DNA of 64,000 nt from Spongiibacter taiwanensis (GCF_023702635.1 NZ_CP098455.1:2356001-2420000), one strand, 5' to 3'; counted from the stretch's first letter, positions 10,218 to 20,512 are shown. The notes: generated by a model not told the origin, from the sequence alone. Made by a program: numbers and translations.

Positions 10218-10502
10218 GGACGGCTTAACGACTTAAAAACGTCATGCTAACGCCGCTGCTTTACGTTTTGATGAATGCAAGCATTTGCTGGCAAAGATCG
10301 GCTGATTTGGGTCTTTTCCTGTGAATATTGTTAAAAGTCAAAATCCGGTTGACCGCGTTAGCGCTATTCCGGCGATTTTAGTATAAGGAAGGGTCCGGCA
10401 GCCCCCGTGGCGCGGGATCTTCGAGAGGGATGGGCCCCGGCGCGGGCCTCCGATGAATACAGCAAGAGATGGCTGGTAAACCAGTTGTTTCGGGGTTTGG
10501 GA

Positions 10503-13500
10503 ATGAGCGACAAGCAAGAGCAACCGGTCGAGCAAACAAAGGATATTGTGGTGGATGATGCCGCCGAGGGCGAGCTGATCGAGCACGATGGTCCGATGGA
10601 GGATGATCCGAATGACGACAGCTATGACGGTGGCTTGATCGTTGTTGGGGTTGGCGCCAGTGCCGGTGGTCTGGAGGCGCTGCAAGACCTGGTGGCAACC
10701 ATTCCCCCCGATATAGGGGTGGCCTTTGTGGTTGCCCAGCACTTATCGCCGGTGCATAAGAGTAAGTTCGTTGAAATCCTGTCCAAGCATGCCCAGATCC
10801 CCATCGTGCAGGCCGAAGATGGCGCCCAGCTCCGCGTTAATGAAATGGTGATTTGCCCGCCCGGGTTCAATATTGAGGTGATCAAAGGGGATCGTGTAAC
10901 GCTGTCGCGGAAGGTGGACCCGCGAGTTTCACCGGTGCCATCGGTGGACCAACTGTTTGAATCCATTGCCACTGTGAAAGGTGAGCGCAGCATTGGTGTG
11001 GTGTTGTCCGGTACCGGTACCGACGGCACGATTGGCCTGCGGGCGATCAAGGCGGAAAACGGCTTTGGTATGGTCCAGGACCCTCGTACCGCCCAGTATA
11101 ACGGCATGCCTAACTCGGCCATTATCACCGCAAATATCGATTTGGTGATGAAGGTGGAGGAAATTGCCGCCCAGATCATTGCCATTGTCACCCCCCGTAA
11201 TTTCAAGGTGGCCGCTGGCGTCGAGCTGGTGCCCAGCGAAGCCTATGTTGAAATTCTCAAGCAGCTGAAGTCATTGAGTGGCGTGGACTTTAGTCTCTAC
11301 AAGGAAAAAACGCTGATTCGTCGGATCGACCGGCGGATGACCTCCCTGCGGCTGAAGGATGCCCAAGAGTATTGTCGCTACCTCTCGGAAAACACCAAGG
11401 AAATTTCCTTGCTGATGAGCGACCTGCTTATCGGGGTGACCTCCTTCTTCCGGGACAAGGATGCCTTTCTCGAGCTGCGTTCAGAGCTGCAGAAATACAT
11501 CAAAGATTGCGAACACCAGGTGCTGCGTATTTGGACGCCGGGCTGTTCTACCGGTGAGGAGCCTTACTCCATTGCCATGATCATCGACGATATTCTCGGC
11601 GAAGATCGGGACGAGTGGGCGGTGCAGATCTTTGCCACCGACATCGATCCCAAGGCCATCGCCTTCGCCCGGGAGGGGGTCTACTCTTCTTCCGTGGTGA
11701 AGAATGTGCCCGAGGAGTACCGCCGCAAATACTTTGTCAGCAAGGGCAGTCAGTACGAGGTGGTGCGCTTCATTAAATCGTCGGTGCTGTTTGCCAATCA
11801 CGATCTCAACCGTGACCCGCCGTTTATCCGCACCGACCTGATCAGCTGCCGCAACCTGATGATCTACTTCAAGCCCGAGTTGCAGCTGCGTACCTTCCAG
11901 GTATTCCACTACTCGCTGAACTTTAACGGCATGCTGTTTTTGGGCAGCTCCGAGTCGCTGTCGTCGAGTCTGAACAATTTCAAAATCGTGTCCAAACGGC
12001 ACAAGATTTACAAAAGCCTGTATGCCGACAAGAAACTGCCGTTGGACACCATCTACAAGACCAAAAATGACGAGCGCATTGTTGGCAACAAGCTCGCCAA
12101 ACCGGTGTTCGACAGCCCCCGCAGCATGACTCGTATCGAGAGCCTGGTGGCCGGGGTGGACATGTTCCGCAAGCTCATTGTGGAAGGTTTAGAAAACACC
12201 AAGATTCTGTACCCGGTGATCATCAACGAATCCAACGATATTGTGTATATCCACGGCGAAAACCCGGTGTTGATTCGGCCGGTCGGGGTGCCCACCAACA
12301 ACATTCTTAAAAGTGTCGAGTCGGAGCTGGCGATCCAGATTCGCGAGGTGCTGCATCGCTTGAGCGCAGAGGATGAGTGGGCCTCTACGGCCTACGTTGC
12401 TCTCAAGGATACAGACAAGCCAACCTACGTACGTATCTTTGCAAAGAATGCCCACTGCCCCTTACCTATCGGCCGGGTCGTGGTGCTGTATTTCCAGCTG
12501 GAAACCGAAGACAGTTTGCCTGTGAGAATTCTGGAAGGCAGCGATGGTTCCAATCAGGCGCTGATGGAGCAGAAGCGGATACTGGCGCAGACCGAATATC
12601 AGATGCAGACGCTGATTGAGGAGCTGGAAACCTCCAACGAAGAAATGCAGGCGATGAATGAGGAGCTGCAAAGCTCCAATGAAGAGCTGCAGAGTTCCAA
12701 CGAGGAGCTGGAAACAACTAACGAAGAGCTGCAGGCGACAAATGAAGAGTTGCAAACGGCCTACGGGGAAATTCGCGCCGCCTACAATCAGAAGCTGGAA
12801 AGCCAGTCCACCCTGGAGACAATGAAGGAGGCTCTGGAGGAAAGTAACAGCCTGCTTGAAGAGTCCAGCCGAATTGGCAAGTACGGCTCCTGGAGCTGGG
12901 ATCTGGAGACCCGGCGTTTCAAGTGGAGCAAGGGTTTCTGTCGCATCTTCGGCATTGAGGCTGATAAGGAAGACGCGTCCTACGAGCGGTTTATCAATAT
13001 CGCTATTGATGATGACCGCAAGCGGATGGAAAACTTTATCTCTGATCTCATTCTTGGCAAGACCAAGAAGCCCATGTTGATCAAAGCGCTGGATAGTAAA
13101 GAGCGGGAGCTCGATATCTCAGTTGCCGCCTTCACTTATCTCAATGATCTCGGCCAGACGACCAAGATCATTGGGATCGTGATGGATATCTCCGAGAAAG
13201 TGTCCTACCAAGACGAGAGCAAGCTGCTCAAGAGCCGGATTGATATTCTGCTGAATAACAGCTTCAGCGGGTGTTATGTGCTGGAGGTGGACACCATGAA
13301 AATAGTGAACGCCAACGAGATATTCCGCGACACGCTGGGGATAAAAGAAGAAGAGCTTGATCAGTATGATGAGGTTAAGTTCTTTGAGTTGTTCACCAAG
13401 GAAGCCAAGGATACCTTCCTGGAAATGATCATTACCCAGATGAACGCCGCCTTGGGCACCAGCTTGAAGATTCAGTATGAAATGCGCACCACCGATGGCC

Positions 13501-13604
13501 GACTGCTGAAAGTCGACGCCCGCCACTCGGTGTTCAGTCGCGATGGCCGCAATAACAAGGCAAAAACCATTCTGGTCAACATTATGCCGGTTGCCGGGAG
13601 TTAA
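10503..13604 (+). CDS. CheB-CheR-PAS hybrid signalling protein
   Basis: A 1033-residue soluble protein. A CheB methylesterase domain (about 45-225) has the Ser in [12 protein letters not shown], a His in VAQHLSP and an Asp in [11 protein letters not shown] CheR methyltransferase follows (about 240-500; [18 protein letters not shown] binds SAM). Then comes a linker with a long coiled coil of [11 protein letters not shown]-type heptads (about 680-760) and two PAS-like domains to the end. Most relatives continue into a histidine kinase; this one stops after the second PAS. No other chemotaxis gene is near. The start at 10503 (MSDKQEQ) is preferred, but an in-frame GTG at 10407 would add 32 residues. 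Confidence 0.9.
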   Translation: MSDKQEQPVEQTKDIVVDDAAEGELIEHDGPMEDDPNDDSYDGGLIVVGVGASAGGLEALQDLVATIPPDIGVAFVVAQHLSPVHKSKFVEILSKHAQIPIVQAEDGAQLRVNEMVICPPGFNIEVIKGDRVTLSRKVDPRVSPVPSVDQLFESIATVKGERSIGVVLSGTGTDGTIGLRAIKAENGFGMVQDPRTAQYNGMPNSAIITANIDLVMKVEEIAAQIIAIVTPRNFKVAAGVELVPSEAYVEILKQLKSLSGVDFSLYKEKTLIRRIDRRMTSLRLKDAQEYCRYLSENTKEISLLMSDLLIGVTSFFRDKDAFLELRSELQKYIKDCEHQVLRIWTPGCSTGEEPYSIAMIIDDILGEDRDEWAVQIFATDIDPKAIAFAREGVYSSSVVKNVPEEYRRKYFVSKGSQYEVVRFIKSSVLFANHDLNRDPPFIRTDLISCRNLMIYFKPELQLRTFQVFHYSLNFNGMLFLGSSESLSSSLNNFKIVSKRHKIYKSLYADKKLPLDTIYKTKNDERIVGNKLAKPVFDSPRSMTRIESLVAGVDMFRKLIVEGLENTKILYPVIINESNDIVYIHGENPVLIRPVGVPTNNILKSVESELAIQIREVLHRLSAEDEWASTAYVALKDTDKPTYVRIFAKNAHCPLPIGRVVVLYFQLETEDSLPVRILEGSDGSNQALMEQKRILAQTEYQMQTLIEELETSNEEMQAMNEELQSSNEELQSSNEELETTNEELQATNEELQTAYGEIRAAYNQKLESQSTLETMKEALEESNSLLEESSRIGKYGSWSWDLETRRFKWSKGFCRIFGIEADKEDASYERFINIAIDDDRKRMENFISDLILGKTKKPMLIKALDSKERELDISVAAFTYLNDLGQTTKIIGIVMDISEKVSYQDESKLLKSRIDILLNNSFSGCYVLEVDTMKIVNANEIFRDTLGIKEEELDQYDEVKFFELFTKEAKDTFLEMIITQMNAALGTSLKIQYEMRTTDGRLLKVDARHSVFSRDGRNNKAKTILVNIMPVAGS

Positions 13605-13893
13605 CATCCCGGCCGTACCCGGAAAACCTCTCGGCCTCCGGCGGGTATCTTGAGCCTTGCCGAAGGAAATCTGCCTTCACGTCGTCGACACTCAGTCTCA
13701 TTAAAGCAGTCAGCGCGCTGATGGCCCGCTGCGTCTCTGCCGGGACTTTCGCAAGCGCACGTGCACTCGCCTTTGCAAACGCCTCATATCAAACGAGCTG
13801 ATTCTTTAATGCGCGTCTTCTGGTGCATGAAAGTAACAACCAAAGGGCGCATCAAACCGGCCGGGCGGGATTGATGTGCTGGGGGAGGTTGGT
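13605..13893. other. Intergenic 289 bp without a recognised feature
   Basis: Lies between the end of the CheB-CheR-PAS gene and the end of a small minus-strand gene. No convincing open frame, terminator hairpin with T-run, or member of the dispersed repeat families was seen. Confidence 0.5.
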
Positions 13894-14139
13894 TCAGGCA
13901 CGAATGGTCAAGTTGTGGGACAGGTTGACTGAGCCGTCCTCTTCGAGCACGGCAAACTTCTGCTGATCGGCGCTTTCCACCACAATCGTGGGTGTTTGAA
14001 ACAGGGGGCGGCGAATAAACTTTAGTCGGTAGCCAAAGCTTTGAATTTGCTCCAGGGTGGCCATCTGTAGAGTGTTAAGCAGCATGGCAGGGTTTTCTGG
14101 CACTGGGGGCAAGCGGTCCCGGCGTTCTTGGGTGTGCAT
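13894..14139 (-). CDS. Small conserved-looking hypothetical protein
   Basis: An 81-residue soluble protein, not recognised. The start at 14139 (MHTQERRD) has AGGAG at a good distance; a longer in-frame start at 14193 lacks one. The body reads TLEQIQSFGYRLKFIRRPLF, then QTPTIVVESADQQKFAVLEEDGS, a short beta-rich unit. There are no cysteines, signal peptide or membrane segment. It stands alone between signalling genes. The coding call rests on the ribosome site and codon use. Confidence 0.65.
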   Translation of the reverse strand: MHTQERRDRLPPVPENPAMLLNTLQMATLEQIQSFGYRLKFIRRPLFQTPTIVVESADQQKFAVLEEDGSVNLSHNLTIRA

Positions 14140-14496
14140 CGTTATCTCCTGACGTCCATGCGCTGGAAGTGAGAGTGAAGAAGGGTGAAGCATGTTGCTT
14201 TATGGCTATCGCTCTAACAATCAGTGTTAACCGCATTAAACCTAGACTGACGACGCCACGACTTTACCGTACCGCTGATGCTTGTAGGCTGTCTACCCTT
14301 GGGTGCTGCATATTGCAGATTTGATGAGAAATATCAGAAAAGCAGTACTGAAAGATTGTGAAGTAACTTTTTCATTATGTCGCGATAATGCGAAAAAATA
14401 AGTTATGTAGTGAGCAAGGTATATTGCCTAAATATAGTAAAAATATGTGTTTTCTCGGTGCGGCTTAATTTGTGTGGTGATAATCGTCAGAGGAAG
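14140..14496. other. AT-rich intergenic region with a long imperfect palindrome
   Basis: About 357 bp, clearly more AT-rich than its neighbours. At 14368-14397, TTTTTCATTAT and ATAATGCGAAAAA form an inverted repeat around GTCGCG. Flanked by T on one side and A on the other, it could end transcripts on either strand or be a protein site. No gene is credible here. Confidence 0.45.
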
Positions 14497-14982
14497 TCAC
14501 TTGCTCGAAAATAAATCGGCTTCAATGGCGGAAATAATTGGGCTGAATTCACGCCAATTTTTTTCATTCAGCTCAGCAAGATTTTTGTGGGCGTCGAGAA
14601 TGACCTGGGCGGTGGTGGTGTCGTCTGCTACGCAGCTTGGTAACTCCTGATCGGGTATCGGCAAGCTGGGGTCGTGGCGAAGCAGGATAAAAACCCTGTC
14701 GAAGCCCATGCTTTCGAGGGTGCGATTAATATCGGGGTTCGTTGAGAATATGGGTGTTTTGTGATGGTAATGGCTGTTGATGTGATTGCTGATCTTCGCC
14801 AGCATACCCAGACCCGTGCTGTCGATAGCCGAGGCGCCGGTCAGATCAATCAGTACGTTGCTCACGTCCGGGTCAGAAAAGATGTCATCCAGCAACTCGC
14901 TTAGCGCCGTGCATTCGGTGAAGCGCATCTCGCCCAGTAGGCGCAGAATCAGAGTGTTATTGATTTTGGCAAATCGAATCAT
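14497..14982 (-). CDS. STAS-domain anti-sigma-factor antagonist
   Basis: A 161-residue protein with a STAS domain over about residues 1-105. The block NVLIDLTGASAIDSTGLGML carries the serine (DST) that is phosphorylated in SpoIIAA/RsbV-type antagonists. A C-terminal tail of about 50 residues follows. Its start overlaps the end of the upstream response-regulator/PP2C gene by 26 nt, the usual pairing in which the PP2C protein dephosphorylates the STAS partner. The kinase/anti-sigma factor that would complete the switch is not in the window. Confidence 0.88.
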   Translation of the reverse strand: MIRFAKINNTLILRLLGEMRFTECTALSELLDDIFSDPDVSNVLIDLTGASAIDSTGLGMLAKISNHINSHYHHKTPIFSTNPDINRTLESMGFDRVFILLRHDPSLPIPDQELPSCVADDTTTAQVILDAHKNLAELNEKNWREFSPIISAIEADLFSSK

Positions 14983-16177
14983 TGCTGAGCCTTTTTATCA
15001 GTAAAAGGGTGAGGTCATCGGGGAGTGCAGGGCCGTCCTCTATTAATCCCAGTCTATCGCAAATGGCGCTGATCCCCTGTGGCGCGAGTCGGGCCAGGTC
15101 CAGCATGGCCGCTTCCTTGTCGCTCAGATGCTGTTGTGGGAGGGCATCAAAAATGCCGTCGGAGGACAACAGAACAAAACCGCTATTGCCGAGGTGAATG
15201 TCGTTGTTGGGATACTCAGCATCGGCAAACAGGCCGAGTGGCGGGCTGGCGTAGCCTTCAAACTGGCAGTGATCCCCAGTACCGACAATGGCCTGGGGAT
15301 AGTGGCCGGCGCTGGCATAGCTCAGCTCCCCGGTATCAATATTGAGGCGGCCGTAGAACAGGGTCAGGTGTTTGCTCACGCCGCTGCTGACAAATTGTGT
15401 ATTGAGGCTGCTCAAGGTCGCGCTGGGGTTGTGCAGGCGCTTGTCGCTGCCCTGCCAGCAATCCTGCAAATAACGCTGGAAGGCATTCTTCAACATGGCG
15501 GTGATCAGGGCGGAGGAAATGCCATGCCCGGACACGTCGGCCAGATAAAACCCGGTGTGGCAGTGGTCGATGGCGAAGTAATCAATGAAGTCGCCACTGA
15601 GAGCGCTGGCGGGTTTGATGAAATAGTCCAGCTGCATGGCGCCGAAGCGACGACCTTTCTCCGGGAGCAGCTCAAATTGCAGGGCTTGTCCGGCGGCTTC
15701 GTCATCCTCTCTTTGGCGCAATGCCTCTGACAGTCGCTGATTGGCGGCTTCTAACTCCCGCTGATGGTGCAGCTTGTCGCGGCGCAGTTGGGCCCGCTCC
15801 AGCGCCAGCCCCACAGAGTGCTCGAGCACCTCCAGGTCGGTGACGGGCTTGGTGACGTAATCCCAGGCGCCCAGTTTCAAAGCCTGTATCACATCGCCCA
15901 TATCGCCTTTGCCGGAGATGATGATAAACGGCAGGGATGGGTGGTCGCGGGTGACCTTGGCCAGCAGTTGCAGGCCGTGCATGCCCGGCATGTTCAGGTC
16001 ACACAGGGCCAGATCGGGTTGCTTCTGGGCAATCAGGGTCAGGGCCTCGGCGCCGCTGCAGGCCTCAGTTACCCGGAACCCGCTTTGCTCAAACCAGGCA
16101 GCCAAAGACTCTCTTACCGGATCATCGTCGTCGATGATCAGCAGGTGGGCGGCATGTTCGAGCCTGTTATTGGACAC
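14957..16177 (-). CDS. Response regulator with PP2C (SpoIIE-type) phosphatase output
   Basis: A 406-residue protein with a receiver domain (about 10-130: acidic LLIIDDDDP, phospho-acceptor Asp60 in LALCDLNMPGM, Lys in VTKPVTDL). A coiled coil follows (about 135-170), then a PP2C/SpoIIE phosphatase (about 180-400: GDFIDYFAIDH, YLADVSGHGISSALITAML, LSSDGIFDALP). Unlike HsbR-type proteins it has no C-terminal HATPase domain. The GTG at 16177 with ACGGGAG upstream is the best start; a TTG at 16198 is the longer option. It probably dephosphorylates the overlapping STAS protein when its receiver is phosphorylated. Confidence 0.88.
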   Translation of the reverse strand: MSNNRLEHAAHLLIIDDDDPVRESLAAWFEQSGFRVTEACSGAEALTLIAQKQPDLALCDLNMPGMHGLQLLAKVTRDHPSLPFIIISGKGDMGDVIQALKLGAWDYVTKPVTDLEVLEHSVGLALERAQLRRDKLHHQRELEAANQRLSEALRQREDDEAAGQALQFELLPEKGRRFGAMQLDYFIKPASALSGDFIDYFAIDHCHTGFYLADVSGHGISSALITAMLKNAFQRYLQDCWQGSDKRLHNPSATLSSLNTQFVSSGVSKHLTLFYGRLNIDTGELSYASAGHYPQAIVGTGDHCQFEGYASPPLGLFADAEYPNNDIHLGNSGFVLLSSDGIFDALPQQHLSDKEAAMLDLARLAPQGISAICDRLGLIEDGPALPDDLTLLLIKRLSNDSICQNQ

Positions 16178-16331
16178 CGCGACTCCCGTAATGGCCAAGC
16201 TGCAGACTTCAATTTAGGTCTTGGGGCAGTTCCCGTCCAGCACTCTTGGTTGAGGCTGTGATCGAGCGCCAACTATGTGGAGCCCCGGCACGGGGGCTAT
16301 ACTGCCGGTATAGGATTGACGTAGAGGATGT

Positions 16332-17816
16332 ATGGCAACTCACAGTAAACCCATAGCCTGGAGCATCGCGGGTTCCGATTCGGGCGGGGGCGCAGGGATT
16401 CAGGCCGACTTGGCCACCTTTCACGACTTTGGTGTTCACGGCTGCACGGTCATCACCGCGATTACCGCGCAGAACAGTTTTACCGTCGGCCATGTTGCGG
16501 TGACGCCCCGGCGGGCGCTTGCCGCGCAGATCAATGCCCTCGACAGTGACCTGCAGGCCGATGCCATCAAGCTGGGTATGCTGGCCGACACCGATGTGGT
16601 GCAGATGGTCGCCAAGTACCTGGAGGATTATCAGGGTTTCGTGGTTTGCGACCCGGTCATGGTGTCTACCAGCGGCGGCAAGCTCATGGGGTCCGGCACT
16701 GCCGAACTGGTGATTGAAAAACTGCTGCCCAGAGCGGATTTGCTTACCCCCAATCTCGATGAGGCAGAGGTACTGCTCAACCGCAAAATTGACGGCCTGG
16801 ATGAAGTGGAGCGGGCGGCGGCCGACATTGTTGCCCTCGGCGCGCGCTCGGTGCTGATTACCGGTGGCCATCTGAGTGCCCGCAACAACCAGCGTCACGA
16901 CTACTGGACCGACGGTTTGGAAGGGTTCTGGTTGAGCGGCCCCAATATCGACACCCTTAATACCCACGGCACCGGCTGCACCCTGTCGTCAGCCATCGCT
17001 GCGCTGATGGCCCGGGGGTTTGAGCTGTTCGACGCGCTGGTGATCGCCAAGGCCTACATCAGCCAGGGTTTGCGCATGTCGGTGCAGCTGGGGGGTGGCC
17101 CCGGGCCGGTGGCCCATACCGGCTGGCCCCAGCAGTTGGCGGATTTCCCCTCCGTGCGGCGACATCTGCCCCAGAAAGGGGAAGCGCTGTTCTTTCCTGA
17201 TTGCGACGGCGAGCTGGGCTTGTATCCGGTGGTGGACTCGGCCGCCTGGGTTGAGCGGCTGCTCAAGTGCAGTGTGCAAACCGTGCAGCTGCGAGTGAAA
17301 GACAAAGAGGGGGAAGCGCTGACCGCTGAGATTGCTGCTGCGGTGGCGCTGGGTCGGCATTACCGGGCCCGGGTGTTTATCAACGACTACTGGCGTGAAG
17401 CCATTGCCGCCGGGGCCTACGGTGTTCACCTTGGCCAGGAAGATCTGGATCGCGCCGACCTCGCCGGCATTTCCCGGGCGGGGCTGCGTTTGGGAGTAAG
17501 CACCCACAGCTATTTCGAGGTGGCCCGCGCCCACGGCATTCGGCCCAGTTACATTGCCATTGGACCGATTTTCCCGACCACCAGTAAGCAAATGCCCTTT
17601 GCGCCTCAGGGTGTGGCCCAGTTACAGCGGTGGGTAAATATCCTGTCGCCTCACTACACCCTCACGGCCATCGGCGGCATCGATTTGCGCCGCACCCCCT
17701 CGGTGCTGGCCACCGGCGTGGGCAGCGCCGCGATGATCAGCGCCATCACTCAGGCCGACGACCCGGAGGCCGCGGTGGCAGAACTGATGGCCTTACACGA
17801 ATCCCCGCTCGTATGA
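16332..17816 (+). CDS. thiDE: Bifunctional HMP(-P) kinase / thiamine-phosphate synthase ThiDE
   Basis: A 494-residue fusion. Residues about 1-265 are ThiD, which phosphorylates hydroxymethylpyrimidine twice ([34 protein letters not shown], anion hole [16 protein letters not shown]). Residues about 285-490 are ThiE, which joins the pyrimidine and thiazole phosphates ([62 protein letters not shown]). All key blocks look intact. The gene is 12 kb from thiG, so the pathway is split. Its stop overlaps the start of the next gene by ATGA at 17813. Confidence 0.95.
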   Translation: MATHSKPIAWSIAGSDSGGGAGIQADLATFHDFGVHGCTVITAITAQNSFTVGHVAVTPRRALAAQINALDSDLQADAIKLGMLADTDVVQMVAKYLEDYQGFVVCDPVMVSTSGGKLMGSGTAELVIEKLLPRADLLTPNLDEAEVLLNRKIDGLDEVERAAADIVALGARSVLITGGHLSARNNQRHDYWTDGLEGFWLSGPNIDTLNTHGTGCTLSSAIAALMARGFELFDALVIAKAYISQGLRMSVQLGGGPGPVAHTGWPQQLADFPSVRRHLPQKGEALFFPDCDGELGLYPVVDSAAWVERLLKCSVQTVQLRVKDKEGEALTAEIAAAVALGRHYRARVFINDYWREAIAAGAYGVHLGQEDLDRADLAGISRAGLRLGVSTHSYFEVARAHGIRPSYIAIGPIFPTTSKQMPFAPQGVAQLQRWVNILSPHYTLTAIGGIDLRRTPSVLATGVGSAAMISAITQADDPEAAVAELMALHESPLV

Positions 17817-18490
17817 GCCGGGGCCAGAGCCGGCCCCGGCGCCTTGGCGTGGTTTCCTGGTGGGGGTTGCTGCTCGGTCTGTGGGCGTCGCCTCTGCTGG
17901 CCGGGCCCGACAGCGTGATGGTTCAGGGCTTGTTTAAAGACGCGGCTTTGTTGGAAATCAATGGTCAATCACGACTGATGAAGGTGGGTCAGCGCGATGC
18001 CAGTGGCCTGACGCTGATTGCCGCGGATAGTCGTTCAGCCACCGTGGAGGTGGATGGGCGGCGCATGCAATTGCAGCTCAACCGCCGGGTGGGCGGCCTG
18101 TACCAAACCCCGGCGCGACAGTCCCTGAGTTTGCAGCGCAACCTGCGCCGGGAGTATCGCGCGGCGGTGTCGATTAACGGACAGCGGGTCGATGCCATTA
18201 TTGATACCGGTGCGACCCTGGTGTCGCTCAGTGGGCGGCAGGCATCCGCCTTGGGTATTGTCTATCAGCAGGGGCGGGAGACCCGGGTGAATACCGCGTC
18301 GGGACAGGCCCGCGGTTATCTGGTGATGCTCGACCGGGTGGACCTGGCGGGGATGACGCGGCACCTGGTGCCAGCGGTGGTGGTGGAGGGAGATTATCCC
18401 CGGGAGTTGCTGTTGGGGATGAGCTTTCTCGAACATATGAACATGCGCGAGGAAGAAAATATTCTGACGCTGACCCCGCGCTACCCCTAA
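17813..18490 (+). CDS. Exported retropepsin-like aspartic protease
   Basis: A 225-residue protein with an N-terminal hydrophobic export signal (about 15-35, [18 protein letters not shown]). The C-terminal half is a retroviral-type aspartic protease unit: [20 protein letters not shown] contains the catalytic DTGA, and [12 protein letters not shown] is the second family block. Such single-domain proteins act as dimers and are widespread in Proteobacteria; their substrates are mostly unknown. The start is the ATG at 17813, translationally coupled to thiDE. A longer frame from 17630 would run inside thiDE and is rejected. Confidence 0.85.
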   Translation: MSRGQSRPRRLGVVSWWGLLLGLWASPLLAGPDSVMVQGLFKDAALLEINGQSRLMKVGQRDASGLTLIAADSRSATVEVDGRRMQLQLNRRVGGLYQTPARQSLSLQRNLRREYRAAVSINGQRVDAIIDTGATLVSLSGRQASALGIVYQQGRETRVNTASGQARGYLVMLDRVDLAGMTRHLVPAVVVEGDYPRELLLGMSFLEHMNMREEENILTLTPRYP

Positions 18491-18560
18491 GGGCCGCCAA
18501 TGGTCGCCTGATCGCCCATGTGCTGATAAAATGCGCGACCGATTTATTTTGGAGATGCCC

Positions 18561-19145
18561 GTGGCGGTCCGGTTTGTAGAATCCTCCCAGCTTCCCACGC
18601 CCTGGGGCGTGTTCGATATCCATGGGTTCGAAGATGTCGAGGGTGGCAAAGAGCATGTGGTGCTGACCCTGGGTGACATCGGCGATGGTCAGCCGGTGCT
18701 GGCCCGGGTGCACTCGGAATGCCTGACCGGCGATGCGCTATTCAGCATGCGCTGTGACTGTGGCTCCCAGCTGCGTGGCGCCCTGGAAAAAATTGCCGAG
18801 GAAGGTCGCGGCGCGCTGTTTTACCTGCGCCAGGAGGGCCGGGGAATCGGTCTGCTTAATAAGATCCGCGCCTACAAGTTGCAGGATGCCGGCGCCGATA
18901 CCGTCGAGGCTAACGAGCAGCTGGGTTTTGGCGCCGATATGCGCGACTACAGCCTGCTCAAAGTCATGTGCAACCACTTGTCGATTCGCAAGGTGCGGTT
19001 GATGACCAATAACCCCCGTAAGGTCAACGCCTTGACCGATCAGGGTATTGAGGTCGTTGAGCGGTTGCCCCTCAAGACCGGCCAGAACCCCCACAATGCC
19101 AAATACTTGGCGACCAAGTCTGGCAAGCTCGGCCACTTGTTCTAA
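18561..19145 (+). CDS. ribA: GTP cyclohydrolase II RibA
   Basis: Opens GTP to the first pyrimidine intermediate of riboflavin. Zinc ligands are in [18 protein letters not shown], and the active-site region [22 protein letters not shown] is intact. With the GTG at 18561 (GGAG six bases upstream) the product has 194 residues, matching the usual 196. In-frame ATGs at 18555 and 18531 are closer to or before the ribosome site and less likely. A strong hairpin terminator follows at 19177. Confidence 0.94.
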   Translation: MAVRFVESSQLPTPWGVFDIHGFEDVEGGKEHVVLTLGDIGDGQPVLARVHSECLTGDALFSMRCDCGSQLRGALEKIAEEGRGALFYLRQEGRGIGLLNKIRAYKLQDAGADTVEANEQLGFGADMRDYSLLKVMCNHLSIRKVRLMTNNPRKVNALTDQGIEVVERLPLKTGQNPHNAKYLATKSGKLGHLF

Positions 19146-19176
19146 CTAAGCCTTTTTCCAGCGCAGTCGTTTTGAT

Positions 19177-19206
19177 GAGCCCGCCCTTGGCGGGCTCTGT
19201 CGTTTT
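19177..19206 (+). terminator. Rho-independent terminator after ribA
   Basis: A 9-bp perfect stem GAGCCCGCC / GGCGGGCTC (19177-19185 and 19189-19197) with a 3-nt loop, followed by TGTCGTTTT. It lies 32 bp after the ribA stop. Confidence 0.8.
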
Positions 19207-19261
19207 CAGGCTTCGGGTTTGATCAGCCTGCCGGGCGGTGGGGCACGCCCCCCCGCTTTGC

Positions 19262-20338
19262 TCAACGTCCCAGGCTGGGGGTTAAACCCGCCGGTACGCG
19301 CGTTGTTGATGTGCCGGTAACCGCGCCTAGGCGGGCAAGCTGGCGATACACCCGCAGACTGTGGGCCAGGTAATCCTGTTGTGGTTGCCACGGCGCCAAC
19401 TCACCAGGGGTCCAGTTGGCCAGCTGTTGGCGCTCAACCAGGCCAGACTCCTGCAGGTATTCCAAGGCCCGGGCATGGCCTGAGCGTGGTTCGCTGTGGG
19501 CCGGCTGCAGGCTCACCACGGGGCGGTTCATGGCAATCGCCTCGGCCAACATGCTCATACTGTCTTCGCTGCAGAAAATCCGCTCACCGCCGCCCAGCAG
19601 CGCCTCAATGGGGGTGTTTGAAGGTTTGCTGCCGTCGATCAACAGGTCGCACACCGAGGCATCCAGGGTGTCTTGCAGCACCTGAAATGCCGCCTTGGGT
19701 GTGCGTCGTGAAGTGGTTACCAGCCAGCGAATCTGGTGTCGCTGCGCCAGTGCTTTCGCGGCGCTGGCCAAGTGCTGCCAGTCCTCTTCGGCGTACTGGT
19801 AGCCGCTGCCATCGCCGCCGATCAGCAAGGTCCATCGTGGCAAATCGCCAGGGACAAGGATGTGGCTGGCTTGCTGGCAGTGCTGCGGGCAGGCTTTGCC
19901 GAGGGGAATCAGGCTGGCCACGCTGTTGGCGGTTGCCGGGTTGCCCTGCAGGGTGACATTGGCACTGATTAAGCGTGAGGGAATGGCATAGGTGTTGCCG
20001 ATCACGGCATTTGGGGTTTGCCAGAGGCGGCTCAGGCTCACGTTAAGGGCCAACACGTTACCGCCAAAGGACACGATCAGGTCGGGCCGGCGATGGCGGG
20101 CATTGGCGCTGGCAAAGCGTTGGCGATAAAACAGCGGCAGCAGGCGCAGCAGGTTGCGGCATGGCAATTGCGCCCAGAGGCGCAGCAGCCGGTTGAGTAA
20201 TTTGAGCCGGGGCGACATGGCCAGCTCGGCGATCTCGGTGGGCTGGTCGTGCTGCCTGGCAATGAGCCGTGCCAAGCCCAGCGCCTGGCTGGCATGCCCT
20301 GCCTTTCCGTCGTGTAACACCAGAATGCGAAACGGCAC
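19262..20338 (-). CDS. ELM1/GtrOC1-family protein (putative glycosyltransferase-like)
   Basis: A 358-residue protein resembling the bacterial members of the mitochondrial-fission ELM1 family. The N-terminus is ILVLHDGKAGHASQALGLA, followed by DLIVSFGGNVLALN, LLIGGDGSGYQY and SEDSMSMLAEAIAMNRPVV. The late GG.GS and EDS blocks resemble nucleotide-sugar-binding parts of GT-B glycosyltransferases, and some relatives sit in polysaccharide loci. No substrate can be named. It lies after dxs on the same strand, separated by 174 bp that hold direct repeats and a hairpin, so it may have its own promoter. Confidence 0.75.
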   Translation of the reverse strand: MPFRILVLHDGKAGHASQALGLARLIARQHDQPTEIAELAMSPRLKLLNRLLRLWAQLPCRNLLRLLPLFYRQRFASANARHRRPDLIVSFGGNVLALNVSLSRLWQTPNAVIGNTYAIPSRLISANVTLQGNPATANSVASLIPLGKACPQHCQQASHILVPGDLPRWTLLIGGDGSGYQYAEEDWQHLASAAKALAQRHQIRWLVTTSRRTPKAAFQVLQDTLDASVCDLLIDGSKPSNTPIEALLGGGERIFCSEDSMSMLAEAIAMNRPVVSLQPAHSEPRSGHARALEYLQESGLVERQQLANWTPGELAPWQPQQDYLAHSLRVYRQLARLGAVTGTSTTRVPAGLTPSLGR

Positions 20339-20400
20339 CGTGGGCCTCCCTGTTTCCTTGGTGATTGCTCAAGGTAGCGTAGGCGGCGCCAGTGACGCTG

Positions 20401-20457
20401 GCGTAACAAGCCGGTGACGTTACGGTAACAAGCCGGTGACAGTCCGGTAACGAATCG
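20401..20457. repeat. Three imperfect ~22-bp direct repeats upstream of the ELM1-like gene
   Basis: GTAACAAGCCGGTGAC occurs at 20403-20418 and again at 20425-20440; a degenerate third unit (GGTAACGAATCGATGACG) begins at 20446. The period is about 22 bp, two helical turns. They lie 65-120 bp upstream of the minus-strand ELM1-like start, where iterated regulator sites could be. Confidence 0.65.
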
Positions 20458-20479
20458 ATGACGAAGAGGTAATATTTTG

Positions 20480-20505
20480 GCAGAGCGGGCAAAAGTCCGC
20501 TCTGC
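20480..20505 (-). terminator. Possible weak terminator after dxs
   Basis: A 9-bp perfect stem GCAGAGCGG / CCGCTCTGC with an 8-nt loop, 8 bp beyond the dxs stop. There is no T-run on the minus strand, so efficiency is doubtful; it may be an mRNA 3' end stabiliser. Confidence 0.5.
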
Positions 20506-20512
20506 CGGAAGG

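Noticed and set aside
10340-10390. Sigma-70 promoter before the CheB-CheR-PAS gene (TTGACC with TAGTAT)
   Set aside because: The spacing between the two boxes is about 24 bp, too long for a normal promoter.
17630-17812. Upstream extension of the retropepsin-like protease
   Set aside because: It lies inside thiDE in another frame; the ATGA-coupled start is followed by a proper signal peptide.
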